NCBI GenBank assembly: GCA_016715205.1
Contig: JADKBC010000048.1
Location: 186,001-250,000 of the forward strand
DNA from: Holophaga sp.
GTDB taxonomy: Bacteria; Acidobacteriota; Holophagae; Holophagales; Holophagaceae
Direction: 5' to 3'
DNA length: 64,000 nucleotides
In this document: positions 43,480 to 51,103 of the stretch, piece by piece
How the letters are laid out: each line of letters opens with the position of its first letter
Position numbering within the stretch: the first letter of the stretch is position 1
Translations under genes and position numbers: made by a program
Notes under the pieces: generated by a model
What the model was told of the DNA's origin: nothing
What the model saw: only the letters and a program-made list of their open reading frames with translations
The model's database searches: none

Positions 43480-44547
43480 ATGCCTGGACCCTCCCCCTTC
43501 GCCCCCATCGAAACCGCCATTGAAGCCATCCGCCTCGGTCGGATGGTCGTCGTCGTCGACGACGAGGACCGGGAGAACGAGGGCGACCTCACCATGGCCG
43601 CTGAACATGTTACGCCCGAAGCCATTGCGTTCATGGCCACCCATGGGCGGGGGCTCATCTGCATTTCCATGGAAGGTGAATTGCTGGATCGGCTCAATAT
43701 CCCGCCCATGGTGCAGAACAACACCAGCCCCTTCGAGACGGCCTTTTGCGTCTCGGTGGAGGCCCGCGAGGGCACCAGCACAGGGATATCAGCCCCGGAC
43801 CGGGCCCGGACCATCCAGGCGCTGGTGGCCCCAGGCGCCAAACCCTCGGATTTCGTCAAACCAGGCCACATGTTCCCCTTGCGGGCCCGGCCCGGTGGCG
43901 TGTTGGCACGCACGGGGCAGACCGAAGCCTCCGTGGATCTCGCTCGGTTGGCGGGTCTGCACCCCTCTGGGGTCATCTGCGAAATCATGAAGGATGACGG
44001 CACCATGGCTCGGGTGCCGGATCTCATCGACTATTGTCAGCACCACAACCTGCTGATGGTTACGGTGGCCGACCTAGCCGCCTACCGCCTGCGCCGGGAC
44101 CCTATCATCCGGGCCTGCGGTTCCGAACCCATGCTCACCACCTGGGGACAGGTGGTGGTCCACCGCTTCGAAAGCGCCCTAGACGGCGCGGTGCACCTCG
44201 CCTTTGTGTTCGGTGATCTCTCCGGCCCCCCGCCCCTGGTGCGGGTCCATGTGGAACGCCTGCCGGATGATCTTCTGGGCTTTGCCCCAGCCACCTCAAC
44301 CCCCTTCAATGAAGCCATGCAGGCTCTGGCCAAGGAGGGCCGAGGGGTTCTGGTTTATTTGCGCCGTCAGGCCCCTGAAACCGAAGTGGTGGCCCCCAGT
44401 GATCGGGAGGTCGGCGTGGGCGCCCAGATCCTAGGGCACCTGGGTGTCCGACAAATGCGCCTCCTCAGCCGACAGGAAAAGAAGTACATTGGACTTCGCG
44501 GCTTCGATCTTGACGTGGTCGCCACCGTCCATCTGGAAGCCCTTTGA
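43480..44547 (+). CDS. ribB: 3,4-dihydroxy-2-butanone 4-phosphate synthase with degenerate GTP cyclohydrolase II domain
   Basis: Riboflavin biosynthesis protein of 355 residues. The RibB half is intact: VVVVDDEDRENEGDLTMAAE, the THGRGLICISM segment, TSTGISAPDRARTI, RPGGVLARTGQTEASVDL and ICEIMKDDGTMAR. It should form 3,4-dihydroxybutanone phosphate from ribulose 5-phosphate. The second half follows the RibA fold (VVHRFESALDGAVHLAFVFGD, KKYIGLRGFDLDVV) but lacks the zinc-binding cysteine triplet (normally in a ...C...CDC.. segment) and the GTP-binding GRG. GTP cyclohydrolase activity is therefore unlikely and a separate RibA is expected elsewhere. The ATG follows GGAGG very closely. Its stop overlaps the TTG of the next gene. 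Confidence 0.88.
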   Translation: MPGPSPFAPIETAIEAIRLGRMVVVVDDEDRENEGDLTMAAEHVTPEAIAFMATHGRGLICISMEGELLDRLNIPPMVQNNTSPFETAFCVSVEAREGTSTGISAPDRARTIQALVAPGAKPSDFVKPGHMFPLRARPGGVLARTGQTEASVDLARLAGLHPSGVICEIMKDDGTMARVPDLIDYCQHHNLLMVTVADLAAYRLRRDPIIRACGSEPMLTTWGQVVVHRFESALDGAVHLAFVFGDLSGPPPLVRVHVERLPDDLLGFAPATSTPFNEAMQALAKEGRGVLVYLRRQAPETEVVAPSDREVGVGAQILGHLGVRQMRLLSRQEKKYIGLRGFDLDVVATVHLEAL

Positions 44548-45038
44548 TCGATACCACGTTCCTCACCGATTCCCCGCTCTTCAGAAACCTGAGTGAGACG
44601 GAGCGCGCCCAGATCCTGATCATCGGGCAGGTGAAAAGCTATGCCGCGGACCAAGTCATTTTCCGCGAAGGCGACGCGGGGGACGGTCTCTTCATTCTCG
44701 TGAATGGTTCCGTGCGCATCTCCAAGCAGAGCGCGACGGGCGAGGAAGCCTTGGCAGTACTGGAACCCCACGCCTTTTTTGGTGAAATGGCCCTCATCGA
44801 TTTCTCGCCCCGGGCCGCCGATGCAATCGCCAACGAAGCGGCAGATCTGTTTTTCATTCCGCTCAAGGATTTGCGAACCCTCATCGAAACCAACCACCAG
44901 ATTGCCATGAAGGTGCTGTACGCCCTGTGCGAAGTCCTGGCCCAGCGCCTTCGTGAAACGAACGAACGCTACATGAGCGTTTTCACCATCGCCCAATGGG
45001 GCGCCTCTTCTCAAAACGGGCTCATTCCCCTGCCCTGA
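44544..45038 (+). CDS. Cyclic-nucleotide-binding domain protein
   Basis: Small protein of 164 residues made almost entirely of a Crp/Fnr-type cNMP-binding beta-roll: FRNLSETERAQIL, VIFREGDAGDGLFILVNGSVRIS, and the phosphate-binding-cassette-like FFGEMALIDFSPRAADAIA. No helix-turn-helix follows, so it is not a transcription factor by itself. The TTG start overlaps the ribB stop (TTGA), indicating translational coupling to riboflavin synthesis. The role could be allosteric partner or sensor; which nucleotide is bound is unknown, and the PBC Arg is in SPRAADA. Confidence 0.82.
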   Translation: MIDTTFLTDSPLFRNLSETERAQILIIGQVKSYAADQVIFREGDAGDGLFILVNGSVRISKQSATGEEALAVLEPHAFFGEMALIDFSPRAADAIANEAADLFFIPLKDLRTLIETNHQIAMKVLYALCEVLAQRLRETNERYMSVFTIAQWGASSQNGLIPLP

Positions 45039-45085
45039 TCCCAGCCCTTCCCGTCGCCCGGTGCGGCAATTTCCCCGAGGAAACC

Positions 45086-45406
45086 ATGTCTGATCTCGTC
45101 AAGCACATCTCTGATGCCGAATTCCTGGGCACCGTCGCCGAGGGCGTCACCCTGGTGGATTTCTGGGCCCCCTGGTGCGGCCCCTGCAAAATGATCGCCC
45201 CCCTCCTGGACGAAATTGCCGGGGAACTGAATGGCAAAGCCAAGATCGTGAAGATCAACGTGGACGATAACCCGCAGGTGGCGGGCCAGTACGGCATCAT
45301 GTCAATCCCCACCCTGCTGCTCTTCAAGGATGGCAAAAAGGTGGATCAGAAAGTCGGCGCCCTGGCCAAGCCCGCGCTCAAGAGCTTCATCGAAGCCGCC
45401 ATCTAA
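45086..45406 (+). CDS. trxA: Thioredoxin
   Basis: Cytoplasmic disulfide reductase of 106 residues. The active site WCGPC is in VDFWAPWCGPCKMIAP near residue 32, and the cis-Pro loop is in MSIPTLLLF. KINVDDNPQVAGQYGI and GALAKPALKSFIEAAI complete a canonical small thioredoxin. It would donate electrons to ribonucleotide reductase, peroxiredoxins and similar targets. GAGGAAACC before ATG 45086 sets the start. It lies 47 bases after the cNMP-binding gene on the same strand and ends at a strong terminator. Confidence 0.96.
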   Translation: MSDLVKHISDAEFLGTVAEGVTLVDFWAPWCGPCKMIAPLLDEIAGELNGKAKIVKINVDDNPQVAGQYGIMSIPTLLLFKDGKKVDQKVGALAKPALKSFIEAAI

Positions 45407-45428
45407 ATTGATCGGCTTTTCGGAAATG

Positions 45429-45448
45429 GGCCCCGTTTCGGCGGGGCC
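45429..45448 (+). terminator. Rho-independent terminator after thioredoxin
   Basis: GGCCCCG and CGGGGCC form a seven-base-pair stem with loop TTTCGG, followed by TATTTCTTTTT. The converging regulator gene ends within it. Confidence 0.85.
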
Positions 45449-46359
45449 TATTTCTTTTTGAGCACCATGCGGATTTCGTTGCCCTTGGCGTTATGGGTCA
45501 CTTCGTCCATTACCATGTGGATGAGGGCCAAGCCCCGTCCGCATTGCTTGGCGAGCGTTTCGTCGCTGATGCGGGAAATCTTCTTGGTGTTGAAGCCCTT
45601 GCCCTCATCCTTGATCACTACTTCGTAGCAATCGGGCGAGGCGTTCATATAGACCTCGATGGTGCGAGAAGCGAAGCCAGGGTCGGAGAGGCGCTCATGG
45701 CGAAGAATCGAGTAGGCGTCCTGAGCAGCGAACAGATCCCCCTTCAGGCTGGAATCCATCTCCAGGTTGCCGTGTTCCAGAGCATTCACGAGGGCCTCGT
45801 GGAAGGCCATGGCAATGACATCCACGTTGCTCGAGGACGCAAAGCCCATGGGCACCAAGCGATCGGTGAGATGCATGACGGTGCTGGGAATATCCACCCG
45901 ATCACTGCGGAACGAGAATAGGCGGGATTCCCGCACAAGACCCTTGAGGCCGGCCTCGGCCATGCGCAGTTCGCGGTGGAGTCCCACCAGGCGAAACACG
46001 TTATTGAGGAGTTCCCGCAACGTGAGCGGTTTCTGAAACAGATTGGCCGCGCCCATGCGCATGGCCCGGATGGCGTATTCCAGAGAAGCCTGCCCAGTCA
46101 TCAACACCACGGGCAGGCTGGGGTTGATGGATTTCACGCGATGGATGACATCAAAACCATCCATGCCTTCCATGTTGATATCCGAAATGACCAGATCCAG
46201 CGGCGGCCCCAGCGGGTCTTCCAGGAGCTTCATGGCCGCCTTGCCCTCGGAAAAGGGATGCACCGCCATGCCATGGTGCGCCAACGCATCACTGACCATG
46301 CCGAGCACAGCCTGATCGTCATCGATCACCAGCACATGGGGGATTGCCGCGAGGCTCAT
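45448..46359 (-). CDS. Response-regulator/anti-sigma-type ATPase fusion
   Basis: Signalling protein of about 303 residues. The N-terminal receiver domain has VLVIDDDQ, the phospho-acceptor Asp in LVISDINMEGMDG (about residue 60) and the Lys in LFQKPLT. The C-terminal part (about 160-303) is an RsbW/SpoIIAB-like HATPase with FHEALVNALEHGN (N-box), KDEGKGFN (G1) and CGRGLALIHMVMDE (G2). This arrangement resembles regulators controlling partner-switching cascades, where phosphorylation tunes an anti-sigma kinase. No anti-anti-sigma or PP2C gene is in the window. ATG 46359 has GGAG five bases upstream; another ATG is one codon earlier. Confidence 0.88.
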   Translation of the reverse strand: MSLAAIPHVLVIDDDQAVLGMVSDALAHHGMAVHPFSEGKAAMKLLEDPLGPPLDLVISDINMEGMDGFDVIHRVKSINPSLPVVLMTGQASLEYAIRAMRMGAANLFQKPLTLRELLNNVFRLVGLHRELRMAEAGLKGLVRESRLFSFRSDRVDIPSTVMHLTDRLVPMGFASSSNVDVIAMAFHEALVNALEHGNLEMDSSLKGDLFAAQDAYSILRHERLSDPGFASRTIEVYMNASPDCYEVVIKDEGKGFNTKKISRISDETLAKQCGRGLALIHMVMDEVTHNAKGNEIRMVLKKK

Positions 46360-46385
46360 CATTACTCCGCAGAGGCGTGTAGGGA

Positions 46386-47648
46386 TTATCGGCTAGGTGG
46401 CATGAATATCTTGAGAAAATTACAGGTTTTTCCAAGGGCACCCCGCAGCGCCTCCGGCAAGGGCACCTCGTGGCCGGAGAATCCCGGCCGAAGGGGTGTT
46501 TGGGCCAAATGATCTTTCACTGCCTGCAGCAGGTTTTCTCCTGCCACCACCTGAACCTGCCCCGTGGTTTTCAAGGGCTCTACCAGATCTTGAAAATTGG
46601 AATAGCCCTCACCGATCAGGGTCGGCACACCCCAGCGCACGGGCTCCAGTGGATTGTGCCCCCCGTGCCAGCCCCAGCCGCCGCCCACCAGAGCTACGGT
46701 GCCTTCCCGATAGGCCAGGGGAAGCTCGCCCAAGGTATCCAGCAGCAGCACTTCCATGCCCTCCCAGTAGGTGCTGGTCTGGGGCCAGGGCGCGGAGGCC
46801 CGATGAAATCGCAGGCCCGCTGCCGCAAAAGCCGCCCCCACTTCGGGGAAGCGGCGAGGCTGGCGCGGCGCGAGCATCAGCCGCAGGCCAGGAAAGGCTT
46901 CCCGGGCATTGCGCCAGAGTTCCAAAATCAGGGTTTCTTCCCCCTCCACGGTGTTTCCAGCCACCAATACCGGGTCGGCCAGCCAGGCCGCCCGGAGCTG
47001 CTCCCACCCCGAATGAAGGGGCGCCGGGCTCGGTAGGTCGGCCTTGAGGTTCCCGCCCAATTCCACCCGGGGCGCCCCGAGTTCCCGGAACCGTTCTGCA
47101 CTTTCCAGGTCCCGCGCCGCCACCAGAGAAAGACGCGAGGCCGCCCGGCGCAGCCAGGGGCCACCCTTGGTCAGGCTGCGCGCTGTGAGCCGGCCATTCA
47201 CGATGAGGCGCGGGATGCCGTGCCCTTCCAATTTACGCAGCAGATTGGGCCAAAGTTCGGTTTCCAGGGCCAGAAAGGCGCCGGGAGGCCGTCGAAAAAA
47301 GGGTTTGAGACCTTCGGGGTCATCCAAGGGAAAGGCCCCGCCGCTCACCTGCCTCCGGGTGCGATCCCAGAGGGGCAGCCGCTGGGTCAACAAGCCCATT
47401 CCAGCAGGGGTTCCAGTGGTGACATGCACCCGCAGCCCTTGGCCCACCAGCCAACGCACGATGCCATCAGCCAGAATCAATTCGCCCACGCTCACGGCGT
47501 GCACCCAGATCCAATCCGTCGGCAGATCCTCGGCTGGTCGGGCGTTAAGGCGCAACCTCAAGCCTTCGGGCAGCCCGCGCTGAAGGGCCCGGGCCACCGC
47601 CCCCGCCAGGGAGATTCCAGTCAGGTAGGTGAGATCGATCCAATCCAT
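46386..47648 (-). CDS. waaA: 3-deoxy-D-manno-octulosonic-acid transferase
   Basis: Inner-membrane-associated glycosyltransferase adding KDO to lipid A, essential in LPS biogenesis. An N-terminal hydrophobic helix (YLTGISLAGAVARAL) precedes the GT-B fold. IWVHAVSVGELILADGIV and VTTGTPAGMGL lie in the acceptor domain, with ETELWPNLLRKLEGHGIP. The C-terminal nucleotide-sugar site has GGGWGWHGGHNPLEP. About 420 residues is normal length. The presence of this gene implies a KDO-containing LPS. ATG 47648 leaves 33 bases to the divergent GTPase gene and has GGGAC upstream; ATG 47672, eight codons earlier, is the alternative. Confidence 0.95.
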   Translation of the reverse strand: MDWIDLTYLTGISLAGAVARALQRGLPEGLRLRLNARPAEDLPTDWIWVHAVSVGELILADGIVRWLVGQGLRVHVTTGTPAGMGLLTQRLPLWDRTRRQVSGGAFPLDDPEGLKPFFRRPPGAFLALETELWPNLLRKLEGHGIPRLIVNGRLTARSLTKGGPWLRRAASRLSLVAARDLESAERFRELGAPRVELGGNLKADLPSPAPLHSGWEQLRAAWLADPVLVAGNTVEGEETLILELWRNAREAFPGLRLMLAPRQPRRFPEVGAAFAAAGLRFHRASAPWPQTSTYWEGMEVLLLDTLGELPLAYREGTVALVGGGWGWHGGHNPLEPVRWGVPTLIGEGYSNFQDLVEPLKTTGQVQVVAGENLLQAVKDHLAQTPLRPGFSGHEVPLPEALRGALGKTCNFLKIFMPPSR

Positions 47649-47681
47649 GCCATCAGCGTCCCACAACGGCATGATGTTGGG

Positions 47682-48701
47682 ATGGCAGAAGCTCAGATTC
47701 CCCCCGTTGAAATGCTCCTGGTCACCGGCCCCTTGGGGTCCGGCAAGACCACCGTGGTCAATCGGCTGTTGAAGGAAGAACTCGCCAAGGGGCGCCGGGT
47801 CTCGATGCTCATCAACGAGTTTGGCTCGGTGAGCGTGGACGAAAGCCTGGTGGAGGCCGAACGCCCCGAACTGGCAGGCATCGCCAGCCTCGTGAACGGG
47901 TGTGCCTGTTGCAGCCTGCGGGGCGATGTGGTGGCGACCCTGGCGGAATGGTGTGATTTGCCCCCGGAACGCCGACCCGAGCGAATTGTGCTGGAAACCA
48001 CTGGCCTCGCGGATCCCACCGATCTGCTGGACCTGGGTACAGAGGAAGCCTTGGCAGGTCGGTTACACCTGGCCGGGTGTCTGACCGTGGTGTCCTGCCT
48101 GACGCCCCTGCAGCACCTGAAGCAACGTGATCTCCTGCACCGCCAAGTGGCCGTGGCCAATGTGCTCTACGTCAGCAAAGCCGATCTGGATCCCAGCCAG
48201 GCCATGGCCTGGGAAAGCGATCTGCGAGCTGCCTTCAAGGCCGCTGCCATTGTCCAGACCCGCCTAGGTCAGGCCCCCCCGAACAGCCCGGATCCTTGGG
48301 CGGGCGATCCCGTGCCCCCCGCTGAATCACGCCCTGCCCTGCCCCGCCACGGCTTTGCCGACGCCCGTGTGCTTTGTTTGCCCTGGCAGCATTCCCTGGA
48401 TCCCGAAGCCATGGAAAACCTGTTCCGGCGGCCTCCCGGCCCTGGCGAACTGCTGCGCGCCAAAGGCGTAGCCTCCTTCCTGGGCTGGCCAACCCGAGAC
48501 GACGGCAGTGACCGCTGGGCCTTCCAACTTGCCGACGGCCGCCTGGAAATCATGCCCCTGCCCTTGCGCCCCGATGGCAGCGCCGTGCCCCGCGTGGCTG
48601 TGGTGATCGGCCGAGGTCTGGATCTGCCTGCCTGGAAACAGAATTTGGCAGCCCTGGAAGGGCCGGAGATTTCCAGGGCACCCCTGGTATCTCCAGGCTG
48701 A
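47682..48701 (+). CDS. CobW/G3E family GTPase (metal chaperone type)
   Basis: GTPase of about 339 residues from the COG0523/CobW branch of G3E proteins. Walker A is TGPLGSGKTTVVN near residue 16; the metal-binding GCACC motif is in VNGCACCSLRGD; the Walker B/switch region is LETTGLADPTDLLD. The base-recognition segment is ADLDPSQ preceded by VLYVSKAD, giving SKAD in place of NKxD. The C-terminal CobW-C domain is shortened and Pro-rich. Such proteins insert Zn, Co or other metals into target enzymes. Which metal and target apply here is unknown. The frame is open far upstream, but that part is antisense to waaA. Confidence 0.88.
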   Translation: MAEAQIPPVEMLLVTGPLGSGKTTVVNRLLKEELAKGRRVSMLINEFGSVSVDESLVEAERPELAGIASLVNGCACCSLRGDVVATLAEWCDLPPERRPERIVLETTGLADPTDLLDLGTEEALAGRLHLAGCLTVVSCLTPLQHLKQRDLLHRQVAVANVLYVSKADLDPSQAMAWESDLRAAFKAAAIVQTRLGQAPPNSPDPWAGDPVPPAESRPALPRHGFADARVLCLPWQHSLDPEAMENLFRRPPGPGELLRAKGVASFLGWPTRDDGSDRWAFQLADGRLEIMPLPLRPDGSAVPRVAVVIGRGLDLPAWKQNLAALEGPEISRAPLVSPG

Positions 48702-48720
48702 TCTGCCGCACACTGAAGCC

Positions 48721-49353
48721 ATGCGCCTTCCTGTTTCCCTTGTTGGGCAATCCTTTGCCGTGCTGGGCGCGGCGGGGCTTTGCGCGGTGGTTTCCAATGC
48801 TGTGGCTGGCCCAACGCGCCATCTGGGATGGACAACCGCCCCGATGGCGGCCGCGCCGGTAGCGCCCCTCCAAGTGGAGCCACCTTTGCTACCGGGTCTA
48901 CCATCTTCAACCCAGCCCGCACCCCCAGCCGTTCCTCAGCCTTCGAAAGTGCACCTGTCTAGTCCGGCCCCGGAAATCTCCGTCACCATTCCTTCCCCCC
49001 GCCCGTCCCAGCCCGTTCGAGAAATCACGTCCACGGAAGCCTGGGCAGCCTTTCAAAAGGGCGCGGCCTTTCTGGATGCGCGGCGGAGTGCGGATTTCGA
49101 GGCCGGCCATATCCAAGGCGCCTTCAGCCTGCCGGTGTGGGAAAGCACCCTGGACGAGCGGCTGGTGGAATTCGAGGCCAAGGCCAACCGCCCGCCCGAA
49201 GCGCCCCTGGTGCTCTATTGCAGCGGCGGCAGTTGCGAGGATTCGCACCTGCTGGCTTCCCGTCTTTTCCAAATGGGCTACCGCCATCTCCTGATCTACC
49301 GCGATGGCTATCCGGATTGGCAGGCCCAGGGTCGGCCGGTGGTGATGAAATGA
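48721..49353 (+). CDS. Rhodanese-domain protein, membrane anchored
   Basis: Protein of 210 residues. An N-terminal hydrophobic helix (LVGQSFAVLGAAGLCAVVSNAVAG) is followed by a Pro/Ala-rich linker of about 60 residues and a C-terminal rhodanese domain. The domain has FLDARRSADFEAGHIQGAFSLP and the active-site loop LYCSGGSCEDS with the catalytic Cys. It probably transfers sulfane sulfur or acts as a thiol carrier in the periplasm. The next gene (MauE-like) starts on its stop codon, so the two are co-translated. The CobW GTPase gene lies 19 bases upstream. Confidence 0.85.
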   Translation: MRLPVSLVGQSFAVLGAAGLCAVVSNAVAGPTRHLGWTTAPMAAAPVAPLQVEPPLLPGLPSSTQPAPPAVPQPSKVHLSSPAPEISVTIPSPRPSQPVREITSTEAWAAFQKGAAFLDARRSADFEAGHIQGAFSLPVWESTLDERLVEFEAKANRPPEAPLVLYCSGGSCEDSHLLASRLFQMGYRHLLIYRDGYPDWQAQGRPVVMK

Positions 49354-49820
49354 GGCGCTGGCTTGGGTCTCCCTGGCTCACGGTGCGTTGCCAGATCGCA
49401 CTGGGTGCCATTTTCGTAATTGCGGCCCTTCCCAAACTGATGGACCCGCCGGGCTTCGCCAAGGCCATCCACGCCTACAAACTCTTTCCCGCCTGGGGCA
49501 TTCACCCCGCAGCCTTGTTCCTGCCCTGGTTGGAATTGATTGTGGGCGTGCTGCTTCTTCTTGGCCTCTGGGTGCGCACGGCCACCCTTTGGATAGTCGC
49601 CTTACTGGTGGCGTTCATCGTGGCCTTGTCCATCAATTTGGCCCGCCATCACCCGGTGGACTGCGGCTGTTTCAGCACCCAGGAAAAGGTGAAAACCGAT
49701 TCTGAACGCCTGAATGACATGCGGTGGACCATTCTGCGGGATCTGGGCATGCTGCTGCTGGCCGCACAGGTGCTGGTATCGCAGAGGTCCAAGCCACAGA
49801 TGGAAACCAAGTCCGCCTGA
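49350..49820 (+). CDS. MauE/DoxX-like membrane protein
   Basis: Membrane protein of 156 residues with four hydrophobic helices, including CQIALGAIFVIAALPKLMDPP at the N-terminus and LPWLELIVGVLLLLGL. The loop HHPVDCGCF holds a CGC motif also seen in MauE-like proteins, which help disulfide formation in periplasmic proteins. The ATG overlaps the rhodanese stop codon (ATGA), indicating coupling. Together with the rhodanese protein it may form a small periplasmic thiol system; this is inference from context. The long upstream open frame lies inside the rhodanese gene. Confidence 0.8.
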   Translation: MRRWLGSPWLTVRCQIALGAIFVIAALPKLMDPPGFAKAIHAYKLFPAWGIHPAALFLPWLELIVGVLLLLGLWVRTATLWIVALLVAFIVALSINLARHHPVDCGCFSTQEKVKTDSERLNDMRWTILRDLGMLLLAAQVLVSQRSKPQMETKSA

Positions 49821-49834
49821 CTCGCTTTGACGAT

Positions 49835-50191
49835 CTAACCCTTCGTATCCACCAAGGCGCCGGAGGCCTTTGTCTGTCCCTCCAAGGCTCGCAACCTGCG
49901 CGACATTTCGAGAACCTCTTCCGAGGGCACCTGGAGCACCACCTCACCCGTGCCCTGTTGAACAACCTGGAACACCATGCGTCCCGAGCCTTGATCCACC
50001 TGGAGTTTCAGATTAGTTTGCGCCTGTTGGAGATGATGATTTACCTGGGCGACCGCAACCTCTTGACCCACGGGCTTCGCCAAGCCTCCCCCCTGGTTAC
50101 GGACAGGCGCGGAACGCGCAGCCGCTGGTGCTGGGGCAGACCCCGCCGACAGAAGCGGCGAACTGCCCAAAGGGGTGATCTGACTGGCCAC
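49835..50191 (-). CDS. flaG: FlaG family protein
   Basis: Protein of about 118 residues. The first 50 residues are low complexity (Ala/Pro/Ser). The C-terminal region NLKLQVDQGSGRMVFQVV...GTGEVVLQVPSEEVLEM is the FlaG core, matching the family pattern of a beta-strand, D/GTGEVVxQIP and a final helix. FlaG affects filament length or flagellin stability. GTG 50191 has AGGAGG six bases upstream; a TTG eight codons earlier overlaps that site. It lies 79 bases downstream of flagellin on the same strand, separated by a hairpin. Confidence 0.8.
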   Translation of the reverse strand: MASQITPLGSSPLLSAGSAPAPAAARSAPVRNQGGGLAKPVGQEVAVAQVNHHLQQAQTNLKLQVDQGSGRMVFQVVQQGTGEVVLQVPSEEVLEMSRRLRALEGQTKASGALVDTKG

Positions 50192-50223
50192 GGTGTACCT
50201 CCTCTCCGGTTTCAAACGACCAG

Positions 50224-50248
50224 AGGGGGCAGATTAAATCCGCCCCCT
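50224..50248 (-). terminator. Hairpin between flagellin and flaG
   Basis: AGGGGGC and GCCCCCT form a seven-base-pair stem with an 11-base loop directly after the flagellin stop. No long T-tract follows, so it may cause partial termination and set flagellin above FlaG. Confidence 0.55.
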
Positions 50249-50270
50249 CCAGAAGTTATCCAACCACGAC

Positions 50271-50876
50271 TTACCGGAAGAGACCGACGATCGTCTGAGC
50301 GGACTGGTTCGCGTTGTTCAGGGCGCTGGTACCAGCCTGCATCATGATCTGGTACTTGGTCAGGTTCGACATCTCTGCGCCCATGTCGGCGCCCAGGTAG
50401 GCGTCGGCGATGCCCAGCTTGGTTTCAGCCTCGATGCCGTTCAGATTGGCGTTGCTCAGCGCACTGGACATGGTGGCGGCATTGGTGGTCTGACGGGCCG
50501 CGATGGCCGTGAGGGCGGCCGTGGAGTTGGCGCCCAGGCTCCCGTTGCCGGCCATGGCAGTGTATTCAGCGTCGGCCGTGGTGCCAGCGCCTTCCATTTC
50601 AGCCATGCGGTAAGCCAAAGCGGTGAACTGGGCCTCCTGACCATCCGCATTCAGAGCCCCGAAATAGGACGCCTGATTGGCATAGACCTTGGCAGCGGCC
50701 TTGCGGGAGTCGGCCATGGCGTTGTTGCCGGCCTTCAAGCTGGCGGAATCGTCCGCAGCGGTGTTGACGCGTCGACCGGTGGTGAGACGCGTGATGGCCT
50801 GATTGAGTCCGATCTTGCTGATACCCAGCTGGCGGCTGGCAGACAGAGACTGGACGTTGGCCAGGATCGTAACCAT
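50271..50876 (-). CDS. fliC: Flagellin (short form)
   Basis: Flagellar filament protein of 201 residues. The N-terminal D0/D1 helix includes NVQSLSASRQLGISKIGLNQAI and RLTTGRRVNTAADDSASL, matching canonical flagellin. The C-terminal helix ends ALNNANQSAQTIVGLFR, with the terminal Arg/hydrophobic pattern of flagellins. The middle is Ala-rich and helical, and the surface D2/D3 domains are absent. That makes it much shorter than the roughly 280-500 residues of typical flagellins. GGAGGA lies four bases before ATG 50876; the longer frame upstream lacks similarity. FlaG follows. No other flagellar genes are in the window. Confidence 0.88.
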   Translation of the reverse strand: MVTILANVQSLSASRQLGISKIGLNQAITRLTTGRRVNTAADDSASLKAGNNAMADSRKAAAKVYANQASYFGALNADGQEAQFTALAYRMAEMEGAGTTADAEYTAMAGNGSLGANSTAALTAIAARQTTNAATMSSALSNANLNGIEAETKLGIADAYLGADMGAEMSNLTKYQIMMQAGTSALNNANQSAQTIVGLFR

Positions 50877-51103
50877 GACATCCTCCGTGCTGCCAGGTTG
50901 TACGGGATGAGTCCCGATGTTTTTTTCTTCGGGAGGTCGGCAATTCCTCTTTAATATTTTTCCTTTGATCATCCTGATCCATCGGCGGCCACCTGCCTGC
51001 TCCTTTTTGAATGGAAATCGACACTCGGACCATGGGCCCCTCAGCCACCGGGGAGCGGATTCGCCCCGGTCTGAAATTCTTTTGAAAATTCCGGTGACAA
51101 GAC

